64,000 bases of DNA from Impatiens glandulifera (GCF_907164915.1 NC_061862.1:6903473-6967472); one strand, 5' to 3'. Positions 25,348-36,099 are shown, counted from the stretch's first letter. Translations and numbers: made by a program. Notes: generated by a model not told the origin, from the sequence alone.

Positions 25348-25963
25348 TTATGCATGCATAACAATGAGAAACCGGGATATGTGTTCAGGGAGAAGCTCTC
25401 GCTTCTCAAACCATATTCAAATAGGCCATTGATAAGTCAAGAATGCTAACCGGGAGGAAGTCTCCGATTATGCCCGATTACTTCATAACTTCAAATCACA
25501 TGTATATTTACTATACGGTAGAAATAACCAGGTTGAAATGGATATACTCAATCCAAAGATGAACAAATGTTGACGTAACTCAACATCTCTTCACAATCGG
25601 AACAAAATATCCAACTAAAACCGGTCATGGAAAACCGCTTAGTACAAATGCATTCTGATTCTGATAAAATGAACTTCTCCGGTTAACTTGGGATAACTAA
25701 CTGAGTTTTCATGCATATTTTGAAAAATGAAGCCTGTAATAAATAAAAATAGTCTACCATAATCGAGATGATGACATGTGTCCATCATCAAGAGAGGGAG
25801 ACTCACATCTTGTCAACAGATTTTTGTCATCATGAATATCTTGGTAATAATTAGTTTTTGCCTTGGAAATAAACATTAGTTACTTCAACAAGTTAAAGCC
25901 TATTAAATAACTGATGACATCATCAAGCATGCTTAAACCTACAAATCTAGCCGAACCCCTAGC
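25348..25963 (+). other. Region between pol and the first extra gene
   Basis: No ORF of note. It contains an element-end-like stretch near 25792-25840: a short purine run (AGAGAGGGAGAC) followed by CTTGTCAACAGATTTTTGTCATCATG, which resembles the sequence around the 3-prime polypurine tract of many plant copia elements. It could be the fossil end of a shorter ancestor, with the three extra genes added beyond it. This is an inference. Confidence 0.4.
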
Positions 25964-25970
25964 TATATAA
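25964..25970 (+). promoter_or_regulatory. TATA box of extra gene A
   Basis: TATATAA in AGCTATATAAACCACC, 87 bp before the ATG of gene A. An A- and C-rich leader without an upstream ATG follows. Similar spacing is seen at the other two extra genes. Confidence 0.55.
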
Positions 25971-26056
25971 ACCACCCTTAAACCTTCACAAATCTTCACA
26001 AAATTACTATTCACAAAAAAAAAACAATCTTGAGCTTAAAACTCTCTTTCAAGAAA

Positions 26057-26794
26057 ATGAACTCCAACTCTCTAACAAAGAAGATTCTATTGGCGGACTT
26101 TAACTCCATCTACCAATATGAAGACCATGAGGTTAGAGAAATGTTCTTAGCCGTTGAAAGAAGCGGGCTAAGAGGCTTCCTCGAAAACAGATTCATTCTC
26201 GACTACCTAGTAGTCGAAGAATTCTTCCAGACCGCAGAGGAAGTGCATCGAGACATAATCGTTGCACAAGTCTACGGTCAGAAATTTCTATTCAGCGAGA
26301 CGGATTTCGCTGAATACTGCGGTTTGCCCACTGAAGGGGTAACCGACTTAACCTACTCTCCAGTGACCATGGAAGAAATGTGTCGTCGGTTCTCAAACTC
26401 TAACATCCTGGTTAGACCCTGGGGTGCTAAAAGTCAACTCTCCCACAAGTACAAGCTTTTCTGTGAGATTCTGGGAAAGTCCATCTTGGGCAGAGAGAAA
26501 AGCTATTATTACACCCAAAGGCTTTTCGAGATGATGATTGCTGTAACGGTTGGGACACCGGTCAATTGGTCCTAGATCATCTTTAGTAACCTGAAGAAGA
26601 TGCTCCTTTCAAACAAAACCGGCTACGCTCCTCAGCTGAGCGGTTTTTGTGCAAGTCTAGACATCCACTCCGGACCCTTTGTGATCCTCCATCCAAGACA
26701 TGTGCTCACCAAGGAGAGAGTACAAGAGCTGGTCGACCGGTGGGAAGCAGTTAAGGCAAGAAGAAATCAAGCGGCTGAATCATCTAACGTTTAG
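26057..26794 (+). pseudogene. Extra gene A: first of three paralogous post-pol ORFs, one TAG
   Basis: Starts at ATG 26057; the frame is open further upstream but without an ATG. It reads 172 codons to TAG at 26573 and then stays open in the same frame to TAG at 26792, about 246 codons in all, matching the 253-residue gene B. Shared blocks in order: DF..I, SGLRGFL, VVEEFFQTA, VYGQKFLFSETDFAEYCGLP, TEGVTDL, KSILGR, PVNW (just before the stop), then after it IIFSNLKKM, GYAPQLSGF and a C-terminal VDRW. Function is unknown. The pattern resembles plant transposon-associated hypothetical proteins. No signal peptide or membrane segment was seen. Confidence 0.7.
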
Positions 26795-27122
26795 CCTGTC
26801 TTTCCTTCTGTCTCATTTCATTTCTTTTCCAAAACCGGTAATTTTGTTGTACTACCAGTTTTGTACCACAATTAATGAAGCTGATTTCTTACCACTTTAA
26901 TCTAAAATCTAAAATCATAAATGATCAAACATTTAATGCGTCGTATCAAATCAAATCGAATCACTCTTGGAAACAGGAATCGTCATTCTCAATAAACATG
27001 CCTGATCTGATTCGACAAGACATGTCTTTATTCTCTTGAAAACTCACAAAGCCATTAATGACCAGACATGAACGGTTAGATTTTTCAAATAACCTCATTA
27101 AATGCATTCAACCGTTCCAAGC

Positions 27123-27130
27123 TATAAAAG
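27123..27130 (+). promoter_or_regulatory. TATA box of extra gene B
   Basis: TATAAAAG in AGCTATAAAAGAGG, about 108 bp upstream of the gene B ATG, followed by a C/T-rich leader typical of plant 5-prime UTRs. Confidence 0.6.
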
Positions 27131-27230
27131 AGGACTCAATCTTCCATCTTCAAAACACGCTCTCTTCACCCTTCTCTCTAAAGCTTGAAAGATCAAACAG
27201 TTTCTTCAACTCTTCTCACTCTTCCTCACA

Positions 27231-27992
27231 ATGTCTGCTGAACTTAGGAACACCCTCATCGTCGACTTCGAAGCCCTAAAAGACAGTGCATATCATGAAT
27301 GCATTTTCCAACCGATCATAGAATCGGGGCTTCAAAGATTTCTCAAGGGCTCAGACACTATCCTCGTAGAGGAGGTATGCGAGTTCTTTAACAATGGCCA
27401 CATTCTAGATGATGGCAGCATCCACACCATCATTAACGGCCAATTTCTTCGGTTTACCGAAGAAGAATTTGCCAACTTCTTTCACCTTCCAACCGAAGGC
27501 TTTTCTGACTTCCCCACGCCATTCCTTCCGGCTAAGGAAGACTTCTTCCAGATCTTCACTTCTTCCATCGCACCGATCAAGGACTTTGGGAAGAAAGAGA
27601 AACTTGCCCCTCACTACCAAGTCTTGCACGATTTGGTTCAACGGTCTATCATGGGCCGAATGACTAACCAAAACTACAACCGGGAGGCATTCGACATCAA
27701 GATAGCCATCATCCGCAACTCTTCAATCAACTGGGCAACCTACCTCTTCAACAAACTGAAGCAGCTCATAACTGCTTCAAGGGGAAGGACCGGTTTCGCT
27801 CCTCAAATCACCCGGTTTCTGATGGCTCAGCGCCGCAACCTTGGACCCGGTGTTCCGGTCGGACCGTCCAACACCATCACCATATCCATGCTGGACAGAT
27901 GGGTATCGAGGATTGAGGAACGGACACCCGACAACCCTGTGAAGAAATTGTACGGCAGAATGGTGGAAGGGGATTGGTTTAAAGAAAACTAA
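27231..27992 (+). CDS. Extra gene B: intact post-pol ORF, 253 aa, unknown function
   Basis: Complete ORF from ATG (CACAATGTC) to TAA. It shares the whole domain with genes A and C: IVDFEAL, SGLQRFL, VEEVCEFFNNG, INGQFLRFTEEEFANFFHLP, TEGFSDF, VQRSIMGR, SINWATYLFNKLK, GFAPQITRFL and a final LDRWVSRIEE. The protein is soluble-looking, with no signal peptide or transmembrane helix. It is the only one of the three without an internal stop or frame change. Its place downstream of pol corresponds to the SIRE env-like ORF, but nothing in it looks like an envelope protein. It could be a captured host gene or an element-specific accessory gene. Confidence 0.8.
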   Translation: MSAELRNTLIVDFEALKDSAYHECIFQPIIESGLQRFLKGSDTILVEEVCEFFNNGHILDDGSIHTIINGQFLRFTEEEFANFFHLPTEGFSDFPTPFLPAKEDFFQIFTSSIAPIKDFGKKEKLAPHYQVLHDLVQRSIMGRMTNQNYNREAFDIKIAIIRNSSINWATYLFNKLKQLITASRGRTGFAPQITRFLMAQRRNLGPGVPVGPSNTITISMLDRWVSRIEERTPDNPVKKLYGRMVEGDWFKEN

Positions 27993-28380
27993 GTTATTTG
28001 TCTTTCTCTCCGGTTTTGGTTATTTTGTTGTACAACCAAAACCGCTTGATGTCAATCTTTTATTGTTTATAAAATATCTACTTTTAAAAGTCTCCGGTTT
28101 TCCTTCATATCTTTCCTTCCGTCTTTTAAAATCAAAATAAACACAAAAACCTCAAGTTAAACAAAACCTTCCGGTTAGCAACGCTTCAAGTAAAACCGGA
28201 TCTCAAGCAAAACAAAAAATTTGAAAAACTTACCGCCCACGGTTTTACTTCTCAAAATTTACCGCCCATTGGTTTTCCGCATTTACCGCCGAAAGTTACT
28301 ACAGTCACTTTTGGAGGGAAAATTGGCGCCAAAACATTATCAAGTGACGGTTCGTCTTCCAACCGTTCGGAACCGTCGTC

Positions 28381-28387
28381 TATATAA
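28381..28387 (+). promoter_or_regulatory. TATA box of extra gene C
   Basis: TATATAA in CGTCTATATAAGTTC, about 130 bp upstream of the gene C ATG. The leader contains CTTTCTCTCTCT and no ATG before the start codon. Confidence 0.6.
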
Positions 28388-28512
28388 GTTCAAATCAGCC
28401 CATTCGACACATACGCTTTCTCTCTCTAAAAATTTCCAGATCTTCAAAGGCAATCCAAACTCCGATCATCATCGTTCTTCATCGTTCTTCATCCTTTCTT
28501 CTTAAAAATACC

Positions 28513-31477
28513 ATGGCTCTAGGCAAAGCTCCCTTCCAATGGATGTTGCAGGTCGATTTTGCAGATATTGATGAACACGCTGGAGATAAGAACAAAGTTG
28601 TTCTTCAATCTCTAAGAGATTCAATGTTGGAGGAGTTCTTATCTGGTCCATTCACTGTATATCCGACGGCGGTAATGGAGTTTCTGGCAACGACGACGCT
28701 AACAAAGAGGAAGGTCTCCGCCACCGTCAACGGCAAGAATGTTCTGATCACCGAGGAGCTATTTTTTGAAGTCCTCGGTTTGCCTAACACAAGTTTGGAT
28801 CTCAAAACCGACCTAACCGATGCGGAGTTTAACGCTGTCCGGTTGGTGATATCGGCTAAAGATCAGGATCTGGTGATTCACTCAAGCCGGAAGAACAAGC
28901 TGAAACCGGAGTTCAGGTGGCTGCTGAACATCATCGCTCGTTCAATTCAGGGAAGAGGAGGTAACTTCGATAACCTGACGAAACTTAAACTCAAAATGTT
29001 GATGGCCATTGTCCGCGGTGACAAGGTAGATTGGGGAGCCGTCATCTTCGACGAATTCTGTGAGATGGTGATTCAGAAGGATGGGCGGGTTCAGGCTTTC
29101 GCAATGCAGATTGTCAAGATTCTCAACTTTCTCAAAATAGATCTTGGTGAAGGTGAACCGCTCCCACCTAACAATATCCTCAACTCAGAGTCGGTGATTG
29201 AGAAGCCCGATAAAGCGGTCAAGCCGAAGACTTCCAGAACAAAGTCTTCCAAGGGAACCAGTTCCTCCGCTCCGGCTGAAGAAACATCAAAACAGAAGAA
29301 ACTGAAGAGAAAGGTGGTTGAAGCCGAAACCGCACAAGAGACAAAGGGGAGGAAGAAGTCCTCTGCAAAGAAGAGCTCCAGCAAACCGGCGGACTCCGAG
29401 AAAACCCTTTCCTCGGATAATCCACCAGAGAGAACCGGAGACATCTTCCAACACTGTTATTCCTATTCCTGTTCCTTCTCACTTACCAAGGCAAACCGAA
29501 CCATCGGGGAGCCACAAAACCGAGTTAGCATCAAAGGAGGAAGCAGAGGTTAGTATTAACTCTGAAAACTCCAAGTCCCCAAGCAAAAGAATCGAAGAGG
29601 TAATAGCCGACGTAGGCTTAAACACCTCTGAAGCCATTGAGAACATAGTCCAAGACATTACAAGGGAAACCGAGGACGATGTGTCAAGTCGTCGTAAGTC
29701 AGTGGATCATGTTGAGATACCCGATCAAAGTGAAGTTCAACCGGTCGAAGAAACGGCCAAAACCGCAAATATTACTCCTCCGGCTCAGGAGGGTAACACT
29801 AAAGAACATGAACCATCCGGTTTCACAAGGAACAAGTCAGTTCCAGATGACACAGCAAACCAATCGGCTCAAGATGGGCCATCCGACTCAGCATTCATAC
29901 ATGAAGGGTCAGTTCAGGTTAACAAAGGAAAAGAGGTTCTTGTTGAAGAATCGACGGTGACGGAAAAAGGTACTTTGCAAACCGGCCCTCAACTAGAAAT
30001 CTTAACCGGAGACAAGGTCCCTTTTACAGCAGAACAGGAGGATGAAATGTTCAAAGGGCTCATCAGGGATATGAACAAAAGTGCCAGTGATGTGATAGAA
30101 CCATACCTCATGTGGGTACAGCTTCGTTGCGAGACAAAGATATCTGATATGGCTCCAGGGTTGAGCGGCAACAAACATTGGGATAGACTCATAAAGTTGG
30201 AAGAAATGGCCCTTAAGTTGGCTCACACCAATCTTATCCAACCCGCCTTCAGCAAAACCGCGGTAATTCGCGAATATGCTCGGTTACAAGCAGTGGAGGA
30301 TGCATTGAAAGAAGCTGAAGGAGCGACGCTAACTCCAATTGAAATGAGAATGACTGAACGGTTTCATTCGGTGCGGGAAAGGCTCCTGAAAAATCTTGAC
30401 TATCTTGATGCACAAGGGAGAAACGGCTGCCGACACCAACTCAGTAATACCGATCTACATCAAAGTAAGACCTTCTATGTGGTCGGGGAGACATCCAGAA
30501 CGGCAGAAAACCGGGAACAAGATCCCCCTCAAAATGCTAAGGCTCCGGAAATTGATCAAATGAAGCAGGCGGTGATTGATACCATTGATTCATGTCTTGG
30601 AAATTACAAAATTGCAACCGATGAGAGGATCGCTGCAGCTGAAGCAAATATGTCAAACACTATACGAGGATCTGTTCAAACCGAAATAGCCAACACCGTT
30701 CAAACATCTATCAAATCCATGATAGATGAGGCTGTGCAAACCTCCGTCAAATCTTTGATCGCAGAGTCCATTCAAACCGCAACCACTCCTTTGATAGATA
30801 TGTTGCAGGCAATAGCTATTCAGATTGAGGAGTTGTCCAAACTCCAAGTAAGCAAGACTCAATAGCAGATCGAGTCCGACGCCGAAACCGCTAAAAGGCT
30901 GCAAGACAAAGAAAAGGAGAGGGAACGGTTAAGGATAGAACTCAAAGAAAAAGATTTTGAAATGGCCAAGCAATGTGACGAGGAGGAACAGGCAGCTGTC
31001 CAGGAACCCACACCGGTTCAACCGTCTCACTCTATGAAAACCCGAAACAAGAACAAGAGAAAGGCGGTTACGGAGGTAATGATGCGGGCAAAACGAAGTA
31101 GACAAAGAACAATTGTACCGGTCGGGCTGAACGTGCAACCTGCTGCTGACGAAGAAGAAGAGGAAGAAGAAGAGGATATCGAAGAACTTAACCGGCGCAA
31201 GAAGAGGACACTTGAAAGGTCAACCGCAACTCCAAGTTCCAGACCAGTTGTTGCTCAACCGCATCATCAACCAAAACCAGTCTGTACCGGCTTTGGCTTC
31301 GGCAAAAAGACTCCCGGCATCTCAAGTGTGTGGACCGGATTTCAGATTGACGCTGAAAGACGCGACAGGGAGTGGAAAGCAAGGGAAGAAGAAGAAAGAA
31401 GGCGGCTTGAAAAAGAACTTGAGAAAGAACTTCAAAAGGGGGACCATCCAAGCCTTAGTTTTCTTTACTTTCCTTAA
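28513..31477 (+). pseudogene. Extra gene C: family domain plus long charged, coiled-coil extension
   Basis: ATG in a strong plant context (ACCATGG). The first 215 or so residues are the same domain as A and B (QVDFADI, LEEFL, VMEFL, VNGKNVLITEELFFEVLGLP, ARSIQGR, KVDWG). A Lys/Ser-rich region then follows (TSRTKSSKGTSSSAP, GRKKSSAKKSSS). Around 29430-29460 the frame changes from that of 28513 to the next frame, which stays open to TAG at 30863. After the TAG the same frame continues to 31477. The extension includes Glu-rich stretches, a helical block (WVQLRCETKISDM through KHWDRLIKLEEMAL), an imperfect repeat of QTSIKSMIDEA/QTSVKSLIAES, an acidic run (EEEEEEEED) and a charged C-terminal coil. 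Total length is about 990 codons. Function unknown. Confidence 0.65.
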
Positions 31478-31685
31478 AGAACAATTTATGCTTGATTTTG
31501 TTTCAGAACTTAGTCGTTTGATCACACTTTTAAATTTATCAGTCTTTACGTACCTTTTGGGAAACTCAAACACATGTTTTTCAAAATTTTCTTCAAACAA
31601 AAAATAATCAAACAGGGAGAAATCGCTAAACAAGTTTTTCAAACCGGCCATACATTACAAGTTTTGAATATTTATTCTAAATAAT

Positions 31686-31700
31686 CAAAAAGGGAGAAAT
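31686..31700 (+). promoter_or_regulatory. Polypurine tract of SIRE-like element
   Basis: CAAAAAGGGAGAAAT lies directly before the TG of the 3-prime LTR. The same string is repeated 91 bp later inside the LTR (about 31777-31791), and a weaker one (CAAACAGGGAGAAAT) occurs at 31611-31625. The element therefore has three candidate plus-strand primers. Confidence 0.75.
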
Positions 31701-33021
31701 TGATAAGAAAAATTAAGTAATGTTAATTTTCAAACCGGCCATACATTACAAGTTTTGAATATTTATTCTAAATAATCAAAAAGGGAGAAATTGATAAGAA
31801 AAATTAAGTAATGTTAATTTTTGGAACCGGCTAGAAAAACTAAACAGTTGTTAATTTTCATGTGCAGGTGCAGATCAAATCGTATGAACCGGCTGAGCCT
31901 TATAAACCGGTTGCTGAAATCACTTCAAAGAAACCAGTCCCAAGTGATCAAGTCAAAGATCAGAGGAACCGGTTTCAACTTTCTCTAGTGACCGGCCAGC
32001 AAAGACAAAAGTTCACATACCAGTCGGATCATACTACACAAGAAACAAAACCGGAAACTTCAAAGTGACGTAACATGACGAAACAGACGTGTCTCGAAGA
32101 AATAAAAGAAGATCAGATCCGATCGGAAGCATACGAGGAAAGCAATGATGCTTTACTGATCCGAAGTTGACAACCAAAAGTGCATGCCCGACACGTGCTC
32201 AAATCTGAAAACCGATTACGTCATCATACACTCAGAGTTGTCTGCATGATTGCCAAGTGTTGAGGAAGGTGAAACGTGCAAGCAACCTTTCTGCACCGGC
32301 GTGATAATGATCAACCAATCCAGAGGAGAGAGAAGAAAATAACCGTTGGATCTCATCTACTATAAAAGGAAGATGAAGCGTCCTCATTTAATGCGAAGCA
32401 AATCATCAAGCAAGAAAAACATTCAATACAAGAGAAGCAATAAGTCATAAAGATTCTAGAGAGATAAACTGTCACGATCCAGAAAACCGGTGTGTCATAA
32501 ACCGAAAGCTTTTTGTGTGTTGTTGTGTTGAGTTATTGTATTACATCAAAGAGTGAGTTGGTGTAACCGGCGAGTAGCGAAGTTGGGCTTGACCGACAGT
32601 GTTGTTGTAACTATAAAAGTTAGTGGAGATCCTTCTCATAACCTGAGAAGAAGGGGTGACGTAGGAGGGTTTGCTCCGAACATCCATAAAAAATCATCTC
32701 TCGTGTCTTTTCTTTCGTTTCATTACTTACTCAATTAACCTAACCTCAAACCAAATTAATCTTACTCCGTAAACCGATCCACTCATATCTCTAAAATCGA
32801 CTCCTTCTAAAACATCATCTAAGTCGCATACGTTGTTTCAGACTGAAACAGACATTTCCGCCCTTGAACCTGGTTCAAGAGTCTGTGACAGTTTGTGTAG
32901 TGCTAAGAACGGTTTTAGTCTCTAACCGGACTATCACCAAAGTGTTGTGTGTGTTGTAAGAGGCCACCCTTCCTGAAACCGGAAACACCCCGGTCCTCCA
33001 AGGGCGTCCCCGATCCTAACA
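31701..33021 (+). repeat. 3-prime LTR of SIRE-like element (1,321 bp)
   Basis: Starts TGATAAG and ends CCTAACA before the CAATT duplication. It contains a segment of about 244 bp (about 32041-32284) missing from the 5-prime LTR, and is otherwise about 98 percent identical by eye. The TATA box is at 32361. Confidence 0.92.
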
Positions 33022-34252
33022 CAATTAAATTCAAATAATGATTTATCCCATCTCAAAATACTTAATGCAACATTAATATCAAGTCTTTGGACAGTAATAT
33101 TAATTGCTAATAGTATTTTTGTGTAATGATGAAACATTAATAATAAGACATGTCAAATAATCAATTTATCTTTGGATGAATTAATTATTCACATGAATAA
33201 GACTTTATAATTATTATATATTTATCATCACAAGTATTAATGCAATTATGTCAATTAATTATCAGCCTTTGGGCCAAATAATATAATCACATGAATTACA
33301 CAATACTATCATTCAAAATTGTCTTGAATTAATTTCAACAAACATTGTCACTTTGGTGATTATTTGTACCAATCAATACAATCCAAATAATGAACAATAA
33401 TATCATTATTTTAAATTTAAATGTCATATTATTGTATATAACCCAAATCAATAATATATAATTTTGTAAGAAACATGTAATTTAAAAAATAAAACCGTAA
33501 GCCAAATCTTACTTGATTTTGAAATTTGTAATGTCTCATATTAATCAAATTAAATAATAAATTTTTAAAATTTATTTGACCAAATTTCAAATATTTTTAT
33601 GGCTAAATTTAATTATTCATTAATTTATTAATAATCATTAACTTTAATCTTTAAATCCTAAAATAAAGGTTATAATTAAAATTTTATTATTTATTAATTT
33701 ATATATATATATATATAACCTTAAATATTATTCATTAATTCTCTCTTTGATTTATAATATATATTATATATTATTTAATCATTGAAAATAAATATAACCG
33801 TCAATTAATAACAAAACAGAAAATTCCTCTTTAACGAGAAAATCTAAACGAGAATCTAAACGAGAATCTACTATCCATAAATATATAACATTATTAAATA
33901 ACATTATAAATCTTTATATTCTTTACTTAATTATTCCGTATTATTGAAAATCAATATATCCATATTCCGAAATCATGAGATATATTCCGAAATTATGAGA
34001 GTATATATTCCAAGATCATGAGAGAGAAAAAAATTCAAATATTCATTTTTTTAGGGATTTTATCATAATTAACTTAATTATGGTAAAATTCAAATATCCC
34101 TTAATCTATTAATCTAAATATATATAGATTAATCTAAATATATATCCGATTAAAAATTTCAAATATATATAATCTCATCATTAATTATCAAAATCAATAT
34201 ATATCGAAAACATGAAATTATCTATAAATTCATGCATATATATATATAATTC

Positions 34253-34288
<36 letters not shown>

Positions 34289-34524
34289 ATATTTATGATT
34301 ACTGAGAATTTAAATATACCTAAAATGAGGAGGAATCTTATGAGATAATTAAAATATCTCCTTGAATCAATGTTCATGATAACATCATACAATCTTAATT
34401 AATGTATAACCGTTCCTCTTTAAATAAACATAAAAAAATCTAAATATCCATAGATCTAGGAATTTAACAAAACAAAATAATCTAAATATTCATAAATCTA
34501 TAAATCTTTATATCTTTATACCAA

Positions 34525-34556
<32 letters not shown>

Positions 34557-34695
34557 TCCTAATAACATGCTTTTATTTTTATTAACATGCTTTTATTTTT
34601 ATTATGAATTGCATGCATATATATATATATATCTACACAGATATAATTTTCTTATATGATATAATTTTCTCACATAATTAAACTAAACTAGGATG

Positions 34696-34707
34696 GCTCT
34701 CATACCA
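34696..34707 (-). promoter_or_regulatory. Primer-binding site of old copia element
   Basis: Minus-strand TGGTATGAGAGC is one base different from the usual TGGTATCAGAGC and sits 5 bp inside the LTR end TGTTAGAATTA (read on +). Confidence 0.75.
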
Positions 34708-34712
34708 CCAAT

Positions 34713-35170
34713 TGTTAGAATTATCTTAATTAGATCCTAATTTAATGTGTTAGAAATTAAAATCCGACGGGCGGAATCGTACCTTAATTAATCGCATTAA
34801 TCTTTTTTTTCCTTGTAATAGAAAAAAGTCTTTAATCTCTCTATGTTTTAGACTTTCTTTGTGTGGAATGGTTTTTCCATTTGATGAGTAAGTCAATAGT
34901 TTTCTCTTTCTGTTAATGGGGACACAAAGGAGAATTGACGTTACTTCAAATGGGGACCATTACATATAACCAACAAGTTAGTTATTATGGTTTGACAATT
35001 TCTAATTTAGCCCCTTCATAAAATTAGAAAGCCACTTAGTATCCTCACTTTATATTTATTTATATTCATGACAAATACACCCATAAGCCATAAACTTAAT
35101 TTTACATTAGATCATATTATTTTGACTTATATTAAATATGACATATGCACAATTATTTATTATACAAGTG
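34713..35170 (-). repeat. 5-prime LTR of old copia element, minus strand
   Basis: Inverted copy of the plus-strand LTR at 37626-38074 (shared ATAATAAATAATTGTGCATATG, GTCAAACCATAATAACTAAC and others, on the opposite strand). The outer terminus, about 18 bp, is missing where the sequence runs directly into the plus-strand copy at 35171. Confidence 0.75.
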
Positions 35171-36099
35171 TTCTCTGTTTTAAAGTTAAGATTTTCTCGT
35201 TAAAAGAGAAATTCTCTGTTTTATGTTTTAAATTGACAGTTAATTATTAGAGATATTTGTTGTCAAGGGATTAAATAATATATAATATATATTATAAATC
35301 AAAGAGAATTAAGGAACAATGTTTAAGGTTAAGTAAATATATATATATATATATATATATAATAAAATTTTAATTATATTCTTTATTTTAGGATTAAAAT
35401 ATTAAGGTTAATGATTATTAATAAGGTTAATGATTATTAATAAATTAATTAATAATTGGATTTAGTTTAATATTTGAAATTTGGTCAAATAAATCTTGAA
35501 GATTTATTATTTAATTTAATTAATATAATATATTACAAAATTCAAATTCAAGAAGTGAGATTTGGCCTATGGTATAATTTTATTTTTTATAATGAAATAA
35601 GTTATATGTTTCTTTTGAAAATTATATATTATTGATTTGGATTATACAATAATATAACATTTAAATTCAAATTAATGATATTATTGTTCATTATTTGGAT
35701 TGTATTAATTGATACAAATAATCACCAAAGTGACAATGTTTGTTGAAATTAATTCAAGAAAATTTTGAATGGTAGTATTGTGTAATTTATGTGATTATAT
35801 TATTTGGCCCAAAGGCTGATAATTAATTGACGTAATTGCATAAATACTTGTAATGGTAAATATGTAATAATTATAAAGTTTTATTTATGTGAATAATTAA
35901 TTCATCCAAAGATAGATTGATTATTTGACATGTTTTATTATTAATGTTTGATCATTACATCAAAATATTATTAGCAATTAATATTACTGTCCAAAGACTT
36001 GATATTAATGTTGCATTAAGTATTTTGAGATGGGATAAATCATTATTTGAATTTAGTTGTTACTTAAGTTTATAATTGTGAGAAACTAATTTATTGAAT

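Larger units (their letters stand above)
19126..33021 (+). mobile_element. SIRE/Maximus-like Ty1/copia retrotransposon, 13.9 kb, with three extra genes after pol
   Basis: A complete LTR element bounded by TG...CA and a CAATT target duplication. Order: 5-prime LTR, initiator-Met-type primer site, gag with a zinc knuckle, degenerate gag-pol linker, pol (protease, integrase, reverse transcriptase, RNase H: copia order), three paralogous ORFs, polypurine tract, 3-prime LTR. LTRs over 1 kb and a large coding region after pol fit the SIRE lineage, which is known for env-like ORFs there. At about 14 kb it is long for a copia element. The two LTRs differ at roughly 21 of about 1,077 aligned positions by eye, plus one 244-bp gap, so insertion was recent. 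It sits inside an older copia element in the opposite orientation. As sequenced, gag-pol is broken by stops, so autonomous activity is unlikely unless recoding occurs. Confidence 0.92.
33022..35170 (-). mobile_element. Old copia element, minus strand: 5-prime LTR and leader (right part)
   Basis: The right part of the element that begins at 18201, resuming after the SIRE-like insertion with the CAATT duplicate. It holds AT-rich, non-coding-looking internal sequence, a primer site and the 5-prime LTR. About 33022-33900 is the inverted copy of 35171-36070. Read on the minus strand the order is LTR, primer site, leader, then RT/RNase H on the far side. Gag, protease and integrase are not recognisable, so this was a deletion derivative or is heavily decayed. 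Confidence 0.75.

Noticed and set aside
28221..28505. 94-codon ORF upstream of extra gene C
   Set aside because: It overlaps the promoter and leader of gene C; composition is not family-like, so probably fortuitous.
29091..29444. Antisense ORFs within extra gene C and pol
   Set aside because: They mirror the codon pattern of the sense frame and show no domain.
19126..33021. Endogenous pararetrovirus or true retrovirus
   Set aside because: Domain order is copia (integrase before RT), both LTRs are present, and no signal peptide or transmembrane envelope is visible in the extra ORFs.
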